Shown here piece after piece: positions 7,346-14,077 of a DNA stretch of 64,000 bases. Origin of the DNA: an uncultured Clostridia bacterium (GTDB taxonomy: Bacteria > Bacillota > Clostridia > Oscillospirales > Ruminococcaceae). The translations under genes and the position numbers were made by a program. The DNA lies in assembly GCA_947168885.1 (NCBI GenBank), contig CAMVNQ010000010.1, positions 1-64,000 of the forward strand. The letters run 5' to 3'. The notes below the pieces were generated by a model. The model was given only the letters and a program-made list of their open reading frames with translations, was not told the DNA's origin and did not search any database. Every line of letters begins with the position of its first letter. The first letter of the stretch is position 1.

Positions 7346-7666
7346 ATGAGATATGCATTTAGTATAATCGGATTAATTATGGGCGTATTGTTTATAGGTT
7401 TTGGCGTATATTTTATTACCAAGGATAAATATACTCCGGAATTATATAAAGATATTGGATATGGTGTTGTCATTACCGGTGTTCTTGTTTCATGCCATTT
7501 TGGATGCAAGTTAGGAGAGGCTATGGATTTTGACAAACTTTTAAATGCTATAAAATCAAGCAACAAGAATAAAGAATCTACATATAAATTACTTGATACG
7601 CCGCATTCTGACAATATTATCTTATCTAAAAACAGCGACGATGACGATCATCTCCCTGAACTTTAA
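7346..7666 (+). CDS. Small two-helix membrane protein, unknown
   Basis: The protein has 106 residues. Two hydrophobic helices, about residues 3-25 (FSIIGLIMGVLFIGFGVYFIT) and 40-60 (GYGVVITGVLVSCHFGCKLG), are followed by a cytoplasmic Lys/Asn/Asp-rich tail ending DDDDHLPEL. I placed the start at ATG 7346 because TTTGGAGG lies 7 bp upstream; the longer open frame back to 7232 runs through the structured leader. It is 15 bp upstream of the DUF6273 gene, so they are probably one operon. No family recognised. The acidic tail could contact the partner protein, but that is speculation. Confidence 0.65.
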   Translation: MRYAFSIIGLIMGVLFIGFGVYFITKDKYTPELYKDIGYGVVITGVLVSCHFGCKLGEAMDFDKLLNAIKSSNKNKESTYKLLDTPHSDNIILSKNSDDDDHLPEL

Positions 7667-7681
7667 AGGAGATACCCAATC

Positions 7682-9259
7682 ATGGCAGACAGATACACTC
7701 GTATTTATATTGACGATAAAGAAAAATACTGCGTTGGCGCGCCCATAATCATTTCTGCATGTGCTCTTTTGAACGATAACAAGAATAAAAATGTTGTCGC
7801 ACAAATCAAACTAAAAAACATAGGCGAAAAGGTTATAAAAGCCGTCAAGGTGTTGATTGCTCCGTTGGATACGGCGGGGCGTTCTTTGGGTGACCGTATT
7901 ACCTATTCTTATCTTGACCTTAATGTTAAGCGGGACGAATATTTCGGGTCACAAAATGCTATTCCAATGCCCGATAGCAGTACTCGCGCCATTGATGTTA
8001 AGATAACAGAAATAATTCTTTCGGATAATACAGTTATCGACACTTCTCAAAAAGTATATAAGCTGATACCTGAACGCCGTACTCTTTCTTCGTTATTTGA
8101 CAACGAAGAAATGGTTAAGCAATATAAGATCAAAACCACTGATCGAGCAAATTTTGAGCCCATAGAACTTGAAAATCTTTGGTTGTGTGCTTGTGGTGCA
8201 ATAAATGCGTGTGAAGAGGATTATTGCCATATTTGCCGGACCAAATTTTCTGAGCAGATAAACTCTTTGAATTCAGACATTCTAAGTCGAGAAGCACATA
8301 CGAGAATAGAAAAAGAAAATAATAATTGCAATCCTATATTACGACATGCAATAGGCTTAATGGCTTCGCACACTATATCTGATTATGAAGCTGCTTTATC
8401 TGAATTAAAAAAAATAAAAGACTATAAAAACGCTAATGAGCTTATTAAAACTTGTGAACAAAGTATTGGGGAAATAAAGAAGCAAGAGAAAAACGAAGAG
8501 CAAAATAAACTAATTGAAATACAAGTTGCGGGAAAAGCGACAAAGAATCGTAAAATAATTGCCGCTATCGCAACGCCAATCGTCATTGCATGCATTGTTG
8601 CGTGCATCGTGTTTGTTATTGTTTTGACAAAGCATAGTGCTCAAGCAACTGTCGGTGATGTCGTGTGTTTTGGCTCATACGAACAAGACAATAAAATGTC
8701 AAATGTCAAGGAAGATATCGAATGGCTTGTACTTGCAAAAGAAGGCGACAAAGCCCTTGTAATCAGCAAATATGCGCTTGACTGTCAGGAGTACAACACA
8801 TCATATACAAGCGTAACGTGGGAAACATGTTCGCTTCGCAAATGGCTGAATGGAACGTTTTTGAACGCTGCATTCAGTTCCGCTGAACAAAGCAGCATTG
8901 TGAATACAACCGTTACTGTAGATAAGAATCCGTCGTATAGCACATCACCCGGCAACAATACTACTGACAAAGTATTTCTTCTCAGCATTACAGAAGTAAA
9001 CAAATACTTTAAGTCATACGATGCGAGAAAATGCGCTCCAACGGATTATGCCATAGCACAGGGCACAGATACAAGTAGCAGTGATTACACAGATGGCAGA
9101 GCCACCTGCTGGTGGTGGCTGCGGTCACCCGGCGGCGCTTCTAACCTTGCTGCATATGTCATCAGTGACGGCTCCGCCGATTACGAAGGCTTCCGTGTTG
9201 ATCTCAGTGGTGGCGCGGTCCGTCCTGCCATGTGGATAGACATCGGAAATCTAAACTGA
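7682..9259 (+). CDS. Zinc-ribbon, single-pass membrane protein with C-terminal DUF6273 domain
   Basis: The protein has 525 residues. Residues 1-150 form a beta-rich domain with no recognised family. Residues 165-195 hold a zinc ribbon (WLCACGAINACEEDYCHIC). A helical linker follows, then one membrane helix near residues 300-325 (IIAAIATPIVIACIVACIVFVIVL). The exported C-terminus (about 330-525) has the DUF6273 pattern: GDVVCFGSYEQD, IEWLVLA, SLRKWLNGTF, CWWWLRSPGG and GGAVRPAMWI. DUF6273 proteins have a C-type-lectin/FGE-like fold, so a ligand- or surface-binding role outside the cell is plausible. It is cotranscribed with the small membrane protein under the structured leader. The combination of a cytosolic zinc ribbon and an external lectin-like domain suggests signalling across the membrane, which is inference. 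Confidence 0.75.
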   Translation: MADRYTRIYIDDKEKYCVGAPIIISACALLNDNKNKNVVAQIKLKNIGEKVIKAVKVLIAPLDTAGRSLGDRITYSYLDLNVKRDEYFGSQNAIPMPDSSTRAIDVKITEIILSDNTVIDTSQKVYKLIPERRTLSSLFDNEEMVKQYKIKTTDRANFEPIELENLWLCACGAINACEEDYCHICRTKFSEQINSLNSDILSREAHTRIEKENNNCNPILRHAIGLMASHTISDYEAALSELKKIKDYKNANELIKTCEQSIGEIKKQEKNEEQNKLIEIQVAGKATKNRKIIAAIATPIVIACIVACIVFVIVLTKHSAQATVGDVVCFGSYEQDNKMSNVKEDIEWLVLAKEGDKALVISKYALDCQEYNTSYTSVTWETCSLRKWLNGTFLNAAFSSAEQSSIVNTTVTVDKNPSYSTSPGNNTTDKVFLLSITEVNKYFKSYDARKCAPTDYAIAQGTDTSSSDYTDGRATCWWWLRSPGGASNLAAYVISDGSADYEGFRVDLSGGAVRPAMWIDIGNLN

Positions 9260-9313
9260 AAAGTATTATAATTTTCTAAGAATTCACGATAGTTATTGGA
9301 GAATGAAAATAAA

Positions 9314-9868
9314 ATGCAAGATATTGAAATAAAAAGTTCCGAAAAACAACGTCAGATGCATAAGGATTTCTTTGATCGTTGTAAATATGCAATAGAAGCC
9401 GGTTATTATCTTGAAGCAATACTTATGGAATATGCCGCTATAGAGTCTCGACTTGAAGCAATATGTGGGATAGTCGGTTTTCCATGTGGACAATATTGTT
9501 TATGCAGAAAAGACATTGCCATAAGTACAAGAATTAATTGCTTGCGAGTATACAGAAATACTTTTAAATCGGTTTTTAAAAAGACAAAACTATCCCCACA
9601 TTTTTTTACAGAAAAGGGCACGCTTCGTAAGTGGATTGATGAAAGAAATCGAATAGTACATGGCCTTTTCAAGAATGAAGTTAAGTATACACAAAGGATT
9701 CAGAACAGCAAAGATTTAGCTGAGAAAGGCTACGAGTATGCACGGCTTTTGTATAATGAAGCAAATCGTATTCGGAGGTTGACAAAGAATCATCCTGAGA
9801 TATTTGTTTCTGTTATCCCACAGTGTAAAAACAATGATTGCAAAGGCTTCAATAAGGATAACCAATAA
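9314..9868 (+). CDS. HEPN-like helical protein
   Basis: The protein has 184 residues and is all-helical. The segment LRKWIDERNRIVHGLF contains an RNRIVH sequence, matching the Rx4-6H motif of HEPN domains (Arg at its start, His at its end). Upstream, YYLEAILMEYAAIESRLEAI fits the first HEPN helices. HEPN proteins are often ribonucleases in toxin-antitoxin and anti-phage systems, though some are non-catalytic. No partner nucleotidyltransferase (MNT) is visible next to it. I prefer ATG 9314 (GGAG 12 bp upstream) over an in-frame TTG at 9296. It is the last cargo gene before the island end. HEPN identity is moderately sure; activity is unknown. Confidence 0.55.
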   Translation: MQDIEIKSSEKQRQMHKDFFDRCKYAIEAGYYLEAILMEYAAIESRLEAICGIVGFPCGQYCLCRKDIAISTRINCLRVYRNTFKSVFKKTKLSPHFFTEKGTLRKWIDERNRIVHGLFKNEVKYTQRIQNSKDLAEKGYEYARLLYNEANRIRRLTKNHPEIFVSVIPQCKNNDCKGFNKDNQ

Positions 9869-10080
9869 TATAAAGAAAGATATAAACCGCCCGACCCGAC
9901 AACGAGACGAACGGTTGATAATCTATAGATATGTGCTACGGCTTGGACATTATTTGGTCATTATTCTTACAAAAAACTGCATAAAATTGCAGCAAAGCTT
10001 ATTTGTTTAGTGAGCGCAGATCCGCATTATACAGCCATTTGCGGCACATTGCAATTAGCTGCCGAAAGCCCCGGGTGAGC
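9869..10080. other. Non-coding stretch between HEPN-like gene and attachment site
   Basis: I see no convincing gene here. The last bases before the tRNA fragment (about 10040-10080) are GC-rich and unlike the 5' part of a tRNA, so the tRNA similarity begins abruptly at 10081. Confidence 0.5.
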
Positions 10081-10103
10081 TTCGAATCCTGTCACTCCGA
10101 CCA
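10081..10103 (+). mobile_element. tRNA-Pro 3'-end fragment, candidate island attachment site
   Basis: The sequence TTCGAATCC then TGTCACTCCGACCA is the T-loop, T-stem 3' strand, acceptor 3' strand (CACTCCG), discriminator A and CCA of a tRNA-Pro. The matching 5' half (a gene beginning CGGAGTG) is absent upstream. Integrases of many islands use precisely this 3' segment as att core, duplicating it at the far end. The native-looking terminator follows directly. I therefore read it as one end of the island that fills 1-10,080. The intact tRNA-Pro should lie beyond the left edge of the window. An ancient deletion of the tRNA is the alternative. Confidence 0.65.
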
Positions 10104-10120
10104 CGGCATACGCCGTTTCG

Positions 10121-10156
10121 CCGTATGTTACTTCGGTAACATACGGTATTTTTCTT
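10121..10156 (+). terminator. tRNA-type terminator, unit 1
   Basis: CCGTATGTTAC (10121-10131) and GTAACATACGG (10136-10146) pair perfectly around a TTCG tetraloop, followed by TATTTTTCTT. This is a strong intrinsic terminator. Confidence 0.88.
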
Positions 10157-10218
10157 CCTCGCTGTCCAGAGCTCAGATATACTTTCTGTAACGCGATCCC
10201 ACGGCATTCGCCGTTTCG

Positions 10219-10251
10219 CCGTATGTTACTCCGGTAGCATACGGTATTTTT
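10219..10251 (+). terminator. Terminator, unit 2
   Basis: CCGTATGTTAC pairs with GTAGCATACGG around TCCG, followed by TATTTTT. One arm base has changed relative to unit 1, giving a G-U pair. Confidence 0.75.
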
Positions 10252-10315
10252 CTGCCACGCTGTCCAGAGCTCAGATATACTTTCTGTAACGCGATCCCAC
10301 GGCATTCGCCGTTTC

Positions 10316-10350
10316 GCCGCTCGTTACTTTTCAGTAATGGGCGGCTTTTT
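10316..10350 (+). terminator. Terminator, unit 3
   Basis: GCCGCTCGTTAC pairs imperfectly with GTAATGGGCGGC around a short loop, followed by TTTTT. This unit is diverged but retains the fold, suggesting selection on structure. Confidence 0.75.
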
Positions 10351-10396
10351 CTTCCTCGCTTTCCGGAGTTTTGATATACTTATATCTATAAAAGCA

Positions 10397-10448
10397 TATC
10401 CAGCCCATAAACGGCATAATAGCGCCGATCATGGGCTGGATAGCTTTT
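10397..10448 (+). terminator. Long hairpin, possible bidirectional terminator
   Basis: TATCCAGCCCAT (10397-10408) pairs with ATGGGCTGGATA (10431-10442) with a 22-base loop, followed by GCTTTT. It stands between the island end and the convergent secreted-protein gene. I see no gene in 10450-10608. Confidence 0.55.
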
Positions 10449-10608
10449 CGTGGAAATAGGGGAAGGTATATATTCTGAATGTTTCGATTTTGCGGGCATC
10501 AGCGCTCCGGTATCTTTCTCAACGGCATTCTGCTGTTTCTGTGGTCATCGGGAGCCATTTTCATACTCCTTAAAACACTTGAATGACCCTTTGCACTGCA
10601 TTATTCTA

Positions 10609-11289
10609 TCAGACGGTGGTCTGATCGGTGTCTGCTTTCTTAGACTTGCGTGTTCCCTTTGTTTTGGTGCCGCTCTCAGGCTTGCTCTTTTCGGTCTTTT
10701 CGCCCGAAACCTTTATACCGACGAGCTCGTCGCTGTCGTTGTATCTGAGCGTGAGTACATCTCCGACGCTGATGTCAGCAGCAGTAACAGTCTTGCCGCC
10801 CTTTTTGAGCGAAACGCTGTCGGTAAGAGTAATTGTCAGGGTTGTTCCGTTTTCTGTAAACTCGCCCTTCTTGCCTCCTTTATTCTTGCCGCCGCGTTTG
10901 CCCTCGGGCTTTGTCTTTGCGGTATCGGAAGCATTATCGGAAGTTGCATCTGTGGTGCTTGCCGTGCTGTCGGAAGCCTTCACCTTATGCTTCTTTTCAG
11001 ACTTTTCCTTCTTCACAGCAGTTGTACTGTCACCGGAAGCCGCGTTGTCTGTAGTTCCGGCAGGCTTCTCCGGCTTTGCATACTCACCGAGTGCAACGGT
11101 GATCTCGCTTCCGTTCACAGCGGTCACTTTGCCGATCTTGACGTTCTTTGCCTTCGGCTTCTGTGTTTCCGTCTGCGCGGTAACGGTCGTCTGTGCTGCG
11201 TCATCGGCATAAGCGGTGACAGCGGAAACTGATGTTGCAGCCATAATCAAAGCACAAAGACAAGCTGCAGTTTTTAATGATCTTTTCAT
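10609..11289 (-). CDS. Secreted low-complexity Lys/Thr/Ser-rich protein
   Basis: The protein has 226 residues. MKRSLKTAACLCALIMAATSV then SAVTAYA is a signal peptide, probably cleaved after AYA. A short beta-type module follows (KIGKVTAVNGSEITVALGE, residues about 50-70), then a low-complexity stretch (Lys, Ser, Thr, Asp, with GKRGGKNKGGKKGE). A second module (TLTITLTDSVSLKK, DISVGDVLTLRYND, ELVGIKVSG) resembles small OB/barrel repeats. I start at ATG 11289, with AAGGAA upstream; the longer frame begins before the promoter. It lies just downstream of the histidine kinase gene but has its own promoter with repeats like those ahead of the response regulator, suggesting it is a target of that two-component system. 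The function is unknown; envelope-associated by location. Confidence 0.7.
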   Translation of the reverse strand: MKRSLKTAACLCALIMAATSVSAVTAYADDAAQTTVTAQTETQKPKAKNVKIGKVTAVNGSEITVALGEYAKPEKPAGTTDNAASGDSTTAVKKEKSEKKHKVKASDSTASTTDATSDNASDTAKTKPEGKRGGKNKGGKKGEFTENGTTLTITLTDSVSLKKGGKTVTAADISVGDVLTLRYNDSDELVGIKVSGEKTEKSKPESGTKTKGTRKSKKADTDQTTV

Positions 11290-11344
11290 ATTGATCACGT
11301 TCCTTTCGTTTTTTATTTTGTAGGGGTTTTGCTTTGATGTACAC

Positions 11345-11377
11345 ATAATAACACGTTTTCCTTAAAATAATCTTTAA
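11345..11377 (-). promoter_or_regulatory. Promoter and candidate response-regulator box of the secreted-protein gene
   Basis: On the minus strand TATTAT (11350-11345) is preceded by TTAAAG (11377-11372) and TTAAGG (11365-11360), two near-repeats 12 bp apart in the usual position of a PhoB/OmpR-type activator site. They resemble the TTAAGGT repeats upstream of the response regulator. Confidence 0.45.
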
Positions 11378-11390
11378 TGTCGGAATAATT

Positions 11391-12701
11391 TTATTCCCGC
11401 CAGGTAAACATGAATGTCGTCAGGCCGTCCGGTGATGATGCAGCAGTAAGTGTGCCCTTATGCTTCTCGGCTATGGCTTTTGCAATAGACAGTCCGAGTC
11501 CGAATCCGCCTGTCGATGATGTGCGTGATTTGTCTGTGCGGTAAAAGCGGTCAAACAATCGTGACAGCTCCTCCGGTGGTATATACTCACCCATATTTGT
11601 TACGGTAAGAATGTTCCGGTTCTTCCTGCGGTGCAGTTCTACCTTTACTTCCCCGCTGCCGGCGGAATGACGTATCGCGTTGTCGATCAGTATATTTGCA
11701 AGCCGTTCTATCATTTCCTTATCGCCCTTGCAGGAAATGTCGGGTTCTATCTCCGTCACAAGGTTATGCCCGTTTTCAAACGCAAGCGCCTCGGTTGCAA
11801 GACATACGCTCTCTATAACTTCTGAAGCATTGAACTCTGACACAAGAAGCTCTGTTTCCTCTCTGTCGTCCTTTGAAAGATAAAGCATCTGATTTATCAG
11901 TTTCGACATTTTTACGGTTTCGGATTTAATGTACTCAAACCATTTATCCTGCTCCTCGACTGTTTTTTCGGGTTCCGATGTAATAACATCTATGTTTGCC
12001 GAAATGACCGTAAGAGGCGTTTTAAGCTCATGAGAAGCGTTCGCGAAAAACTCCTTCTGGCTGCTCCACGCGCGGGAGATTGGTTTAACTATCCAGCCCG
12101 AGACCATGACACTTATCGGAAAAAGCACTACAAGCGCGACAATACCGACAAAAACGATCACGATGAAAAGCCGTCCCATTGTCTCTATCTGATTAGTGCG
12201 ATCAATGAATATCACCCGTGTCCTTCCGCCCGACTTTTTTATGAAGTATCTGTACGAAACATCGGACAGGCGTATATATCCGTTTTCACTGTTCTGTGAT
12301 GCTATGTTTTCGGCTGCTGTACCGATCTCGTCCTCATTGTCCGGCTTGTTGTATGAGCTGCTGTAAGCGATCTCCTTTACACTCCCGTCCGATGACAGCA
12401 GAACGGATATCCAGTTTCGGGATGACTGGCGCTTTACGGGCTGACGACCCGGACTCACGGGAAACGACGGGTCACGTTTTGACGACTCGGAAGCTTCGGG
12501 AGGCTCCGGCTTTTTATCATCGGCGCGTTTGTCGAAATCCTCACGTATAACGGCGCTCAGCGCGGAATCGACCGCTTTGTCGGTTTCCTCTGTTTCTGAG
12601 CGCTGCATGAATAAGTATATACCGATAACGACTGCCGCTATCAACAGAGTAAGACCTGCCATAATGACCGCTGTTATCCGGACACGAAGTTTTTTTATCA
12701 T
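11391..12701 (-). CDS. Sensor histidine kinase
   Basis: The protein has 436 residues. Membrane helices lie at about 10-31 and 178-202 and bracket an external segment of about 145 residues that begins with a Lys/Pro/Glu-rich stretch. The HisKA domain has the phospho-acceptor in ASHELKTPLTV (His about 224). The ATP-binding domain has the N box (NILIDNAIRHS) and G boxes (TGGFGLGLSIAKAI). I start at ATG 12701, with the site GAGGTGA formed over the response regulator stop codon; a GTG at 12710 is in frame. It would phosphorylate the OmpR-type partner encoded just upstream. The signal is unknown, but the exported domain and secreted target point to envelope conditions. Confidence 0.9.
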   Translation of the reverse strand: MIKKLRVRITAVIMAGLTLLIAAVVIGIYLFMQRSETEETDKAVDSALSAVIREDFDKRADDKKPEPPEASESSKRDPSFPVSPGRQPVKRQSSRNWISVLLSSDGSVKEIAYSSSYNKPDNEDEIGTAAENIASQNSENGYIRLSDVSYRYFIKKSGGRTRVIFIDRTNQIETMGRLFIVIVFVGIVALVVLFPISVMVSGWIVKPISRAWSSQKEFFANASHELKTPLTVISANIDVITSEPEKTVEEQDKWFEYIKSETVKMSKLINQMLYLSKDDREETELLVSEFNASEVIESVCLATEALAFENGHNLVTEIEPDISCKGDKEMIERLANILIDNAIRHSAGSGEVKVELHRRKNRNILTVTNMGEYIPPEELSRLFDRFYRTDKSRTSSTGGFGLGLSIAKAIAEKHKGTLTAASSPDGLTTFMFTWRE

Positions 12702-12706
12702 TACGG

Positions 12707-13384
12707 TCACCTCGTTTCAAGACTGTAGCCCACGCCGCGCAGCGTCTTTATCGACACGTTCGATTTCAGGAATCCGATCTTCTTTCTTAAAAACGAGATG
12801 TAAACCTCGACATTGTTGTATTCCGCATCGGAATCGTAGCCCCATATCTTAACGATAAGGTTTTCCTTTGTAATGACCCGCTCGCGGTTCCGCAGGAGAA
12901 GCTCCATTATTGAGAATTCTTTAAGTCCGAGCTTTACAGAGCCGGATTTGCAGGAAAGAGTGTATGTTGCAAGTTCAAGGGAAAGATCACTGTACGAAAG
13001 AGTACCGTCGCAGACAAGCTCCGATGTGCTGCGTCTGCCAAGTGCGCGTATTCTTGCAAGCAGCTCCTCGGTCGCGAACGGTTTCGTCAGATAATCGTCC
13101 GCGCCGCTGTCGAGACCTTTGACTTTATCCGACACATCATCCTTCGCCGTAAGCAGTATCACAGGCGTTTTTATACCCTCTTTGCGGAGCTCACGAAGAA
13201 CATCTATCCCGTTCATTCCGGGAAGCATTATATCAAGCACTATAACGTCGTATATCCCCGAAAGCGCGTTGTCAAGCCCGTCGATGCCGTTGTATGAAGC
13301 ATCGGCGGTCATTTTGTCCTTTGCAAATATCTGCACAAGCGCGTCCGCAAGCCGTTTCTCGTCCTCAACAATCAGTATTTTCAT
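12707..13384 (-). CDS. OmpR/PhoB-family response regulator
   Basis: The protein has 225 residues. The receiver domain (1-115) has the acidic pocket (VEDE), the phospho-acceptor Asp51 in IVLDIMLPG, Thr in ILLTAKD and Lys in YLTKPF. The winged-helix domain (about 125-222) ends with the standard VYISFLRKKIG and TLRGVGYSLE segments. Its stop overlaps the kinase ribosome site. The transcription start predicted from the upstream -10 lies inside a 157-bp MITE-like insertion, so the mRNA leader consists of that element. Direct TTAAGGT repeats at the promoter suggest autoregulation. Confidence 0.93.
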   Translation of the reverse strand: MKILIVEDEKRLADALVQIFAKDKMTADASYNGIDGLDNALSGIYDVIVLDIMLPGMNGIDVLRELRKEGIKTPVILLTAKDDVSDKVKGLDSGADDYLTKPFATEELLARIRALGRRSTSELVCDGTLSYSDLSLELATYTLSCKSGSVKLGLKEFSIMELLLRNRERVITKENLIVKIWGYDSDAEYNNVEVYISFLRKKIGFLKSNVSIKTLRGVGYSLETR

Positions 13385-13412
13385 AGCCGTACCTCATTTC
13401 CGGTTTTCTTAT

Positions 13413-13569
13413 GGGCACCTCAAAAAACCGCTTTGAAAAGAGAAAATGAGATAATTGTGCCGAGAGCAAGGAGAGGCTCCGAAAGCGTGCTGGCGCACGG
13501 TGAGGAGGCTTGACGCAGCTATCGGTGCAAGTAGCTCTTTTTCTCTCAAATGGGTTTTTAGAGGTTCCC
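13413..13569. mobile_element. MITE-like palindromic insertion, 157 bp
   Basis: The terminal inverted repeats are GGGCACCTCAAAAAACC (left) and GGGTTTTTAGAGGTTCCC (right), matching with two small mismatches. A second inner inverted pair is based on TTTGAAAAGAGAAA and TTTCTCTCAAA. The element is flanked on both sides by TTAT (13409-13412 and 13570-13573), a likely target duplication. There is no open frame. Its length, terminal repeats and duplication fit a miniature inverted-repeat element mobilised by a transposase elsewhere. Confidence 0.65.
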
Positions 13570-13573
13570 TTAT

Positions 13574-13605
13574 ATTATAAAGTACCAACCTTAAATATAC
13601 CTTAA
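13574..13605 (-). promoter_or_regulatory. Promoter with OmpR-type direct repeats for the two-component operon
   Basis: On the minus strand two exact TTAAGGT repeats (13605-13599 and 13594-13588) lie 11 bp apart, one helical turn, and precede TATAAT (13579-13574). This spacing is the hallmark of OmpR/PhoB-type activator binding in place of a -35 box. Autoregulation is inferred. Confidence 0.6.
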
Positions 13606-13740
13606 GTTATCACGAACTTACCATTCAATAATTCGCTTTATTATGCGCATATTTGGCTTGTTGTTCTCGCACTTCTCCGCTGACATAATTAAACACGATA
13701 TTATCCGGAACCGTTTTGAGGCATCTCTATATTCCACAGA

Positions 13741-13786
13741 CAACAAAACACGCAGCGGGACAATTGCCCTGCTGCGTGTTTTGTTG
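13741..13786. other. Perfect 16-bp hairpin
   Basis: CAACAAAACACGCAGC (13741-13756) pairs perfectly with GCTGCGTGTTTTGTTG (13771-13786) around 14 bases with an inner GGG/CCC. It is probably a bidirectional transcription stop. The whole interval 13385-14077 has no convincing gene: it holds the MITE-like element, the promoter above, this hairpin and three tandem hairpin repeats. Confidence 0.6.
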
Positions 13787-13847
13787 AGCTGTTTGCTGTT
13801 TACTAGCATATCATACCGATGCGGTCATTTAAAACCACCGCAACAAT

Positions 13848-14059
13848 TTCGGAAGTTTTCTTTCGTATGCGCCGCATCGTGCGGCGCCCGGAAAACTTCC
13901 TTACGACATCCGTGTCTTTCGGAAGTTTCCTTTCGTATGCGCCGCATCCGTGCAGCGCCCGGAAAACTTACTTACGACATCCGTGTCTTTCGGAAGTTTT
14001 CTTTCATATGCGCCGCATCCGTGCAGCGCCCGGAAAACTTCCTTACGACATCCGTGTCT
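13848..14059. repeat. Three tandem 70-71-bp hairpin repeats
   Basis: The units begin at about 13848, 13918 and 13989. Each has outer arms GGAAGTTTTC and GAAAACTTCC (one arm base varies in the middle unit) and an inner GCGCCGCA/TGCGGCGC stem, then ACGACATCCGTGTC. The first unit keeps a perfect inner stem; the others have one mismatch. They lie downstream of the HD-GYP gene stop (14078) and may act as terminator or mRNA stabiliser. Confidence 0.8.
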
Positions 14060-14077
14060 TACGGGACCGCACTTTTG

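Larger units (their letters stand above)
10104..10365 (+). repeat. Three tandem 98-bp terminator-hairpin units
   Basis: The hairpin arms start at 10121, 10219 and about 10316, a period of 98 bp. Each unit has ACGGCAT(A/T)CGCCGTTTCG, a hairpin with an 11-bp stem and a run of T. Units one and two share the stretch GTCCAGAGCTCAGATATAC in the spacer. The same module, in the opposite orientation, follows tRNA-Tyr at 41.7-41.86 kb. Confidence 0.8.

Noticed and set aside
7682-9259. A diversity-generating retroelement target system
   Set aside because: The C-terminal fold is similar, but no reverse transcriptase, accessory gene or near-identical template repeat is visible in the window.
10104-10365. 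A CRISPR array
   Set aside because: There are only three units of 98 bp without unique spacers; each unit is a terminator module. The 70-bp units at 13848-14059 likewise have no spacers. No cas genes are present.
10450-11232. A 260-residue plus-strand open frame
   Set aside because: It is antisense to the secreted Lys/Thr-rich protein, which has a signal peptide, ribosome site and promoter; the plus-strand frame has none and is Cys/Leu-rich low-quality sequence.
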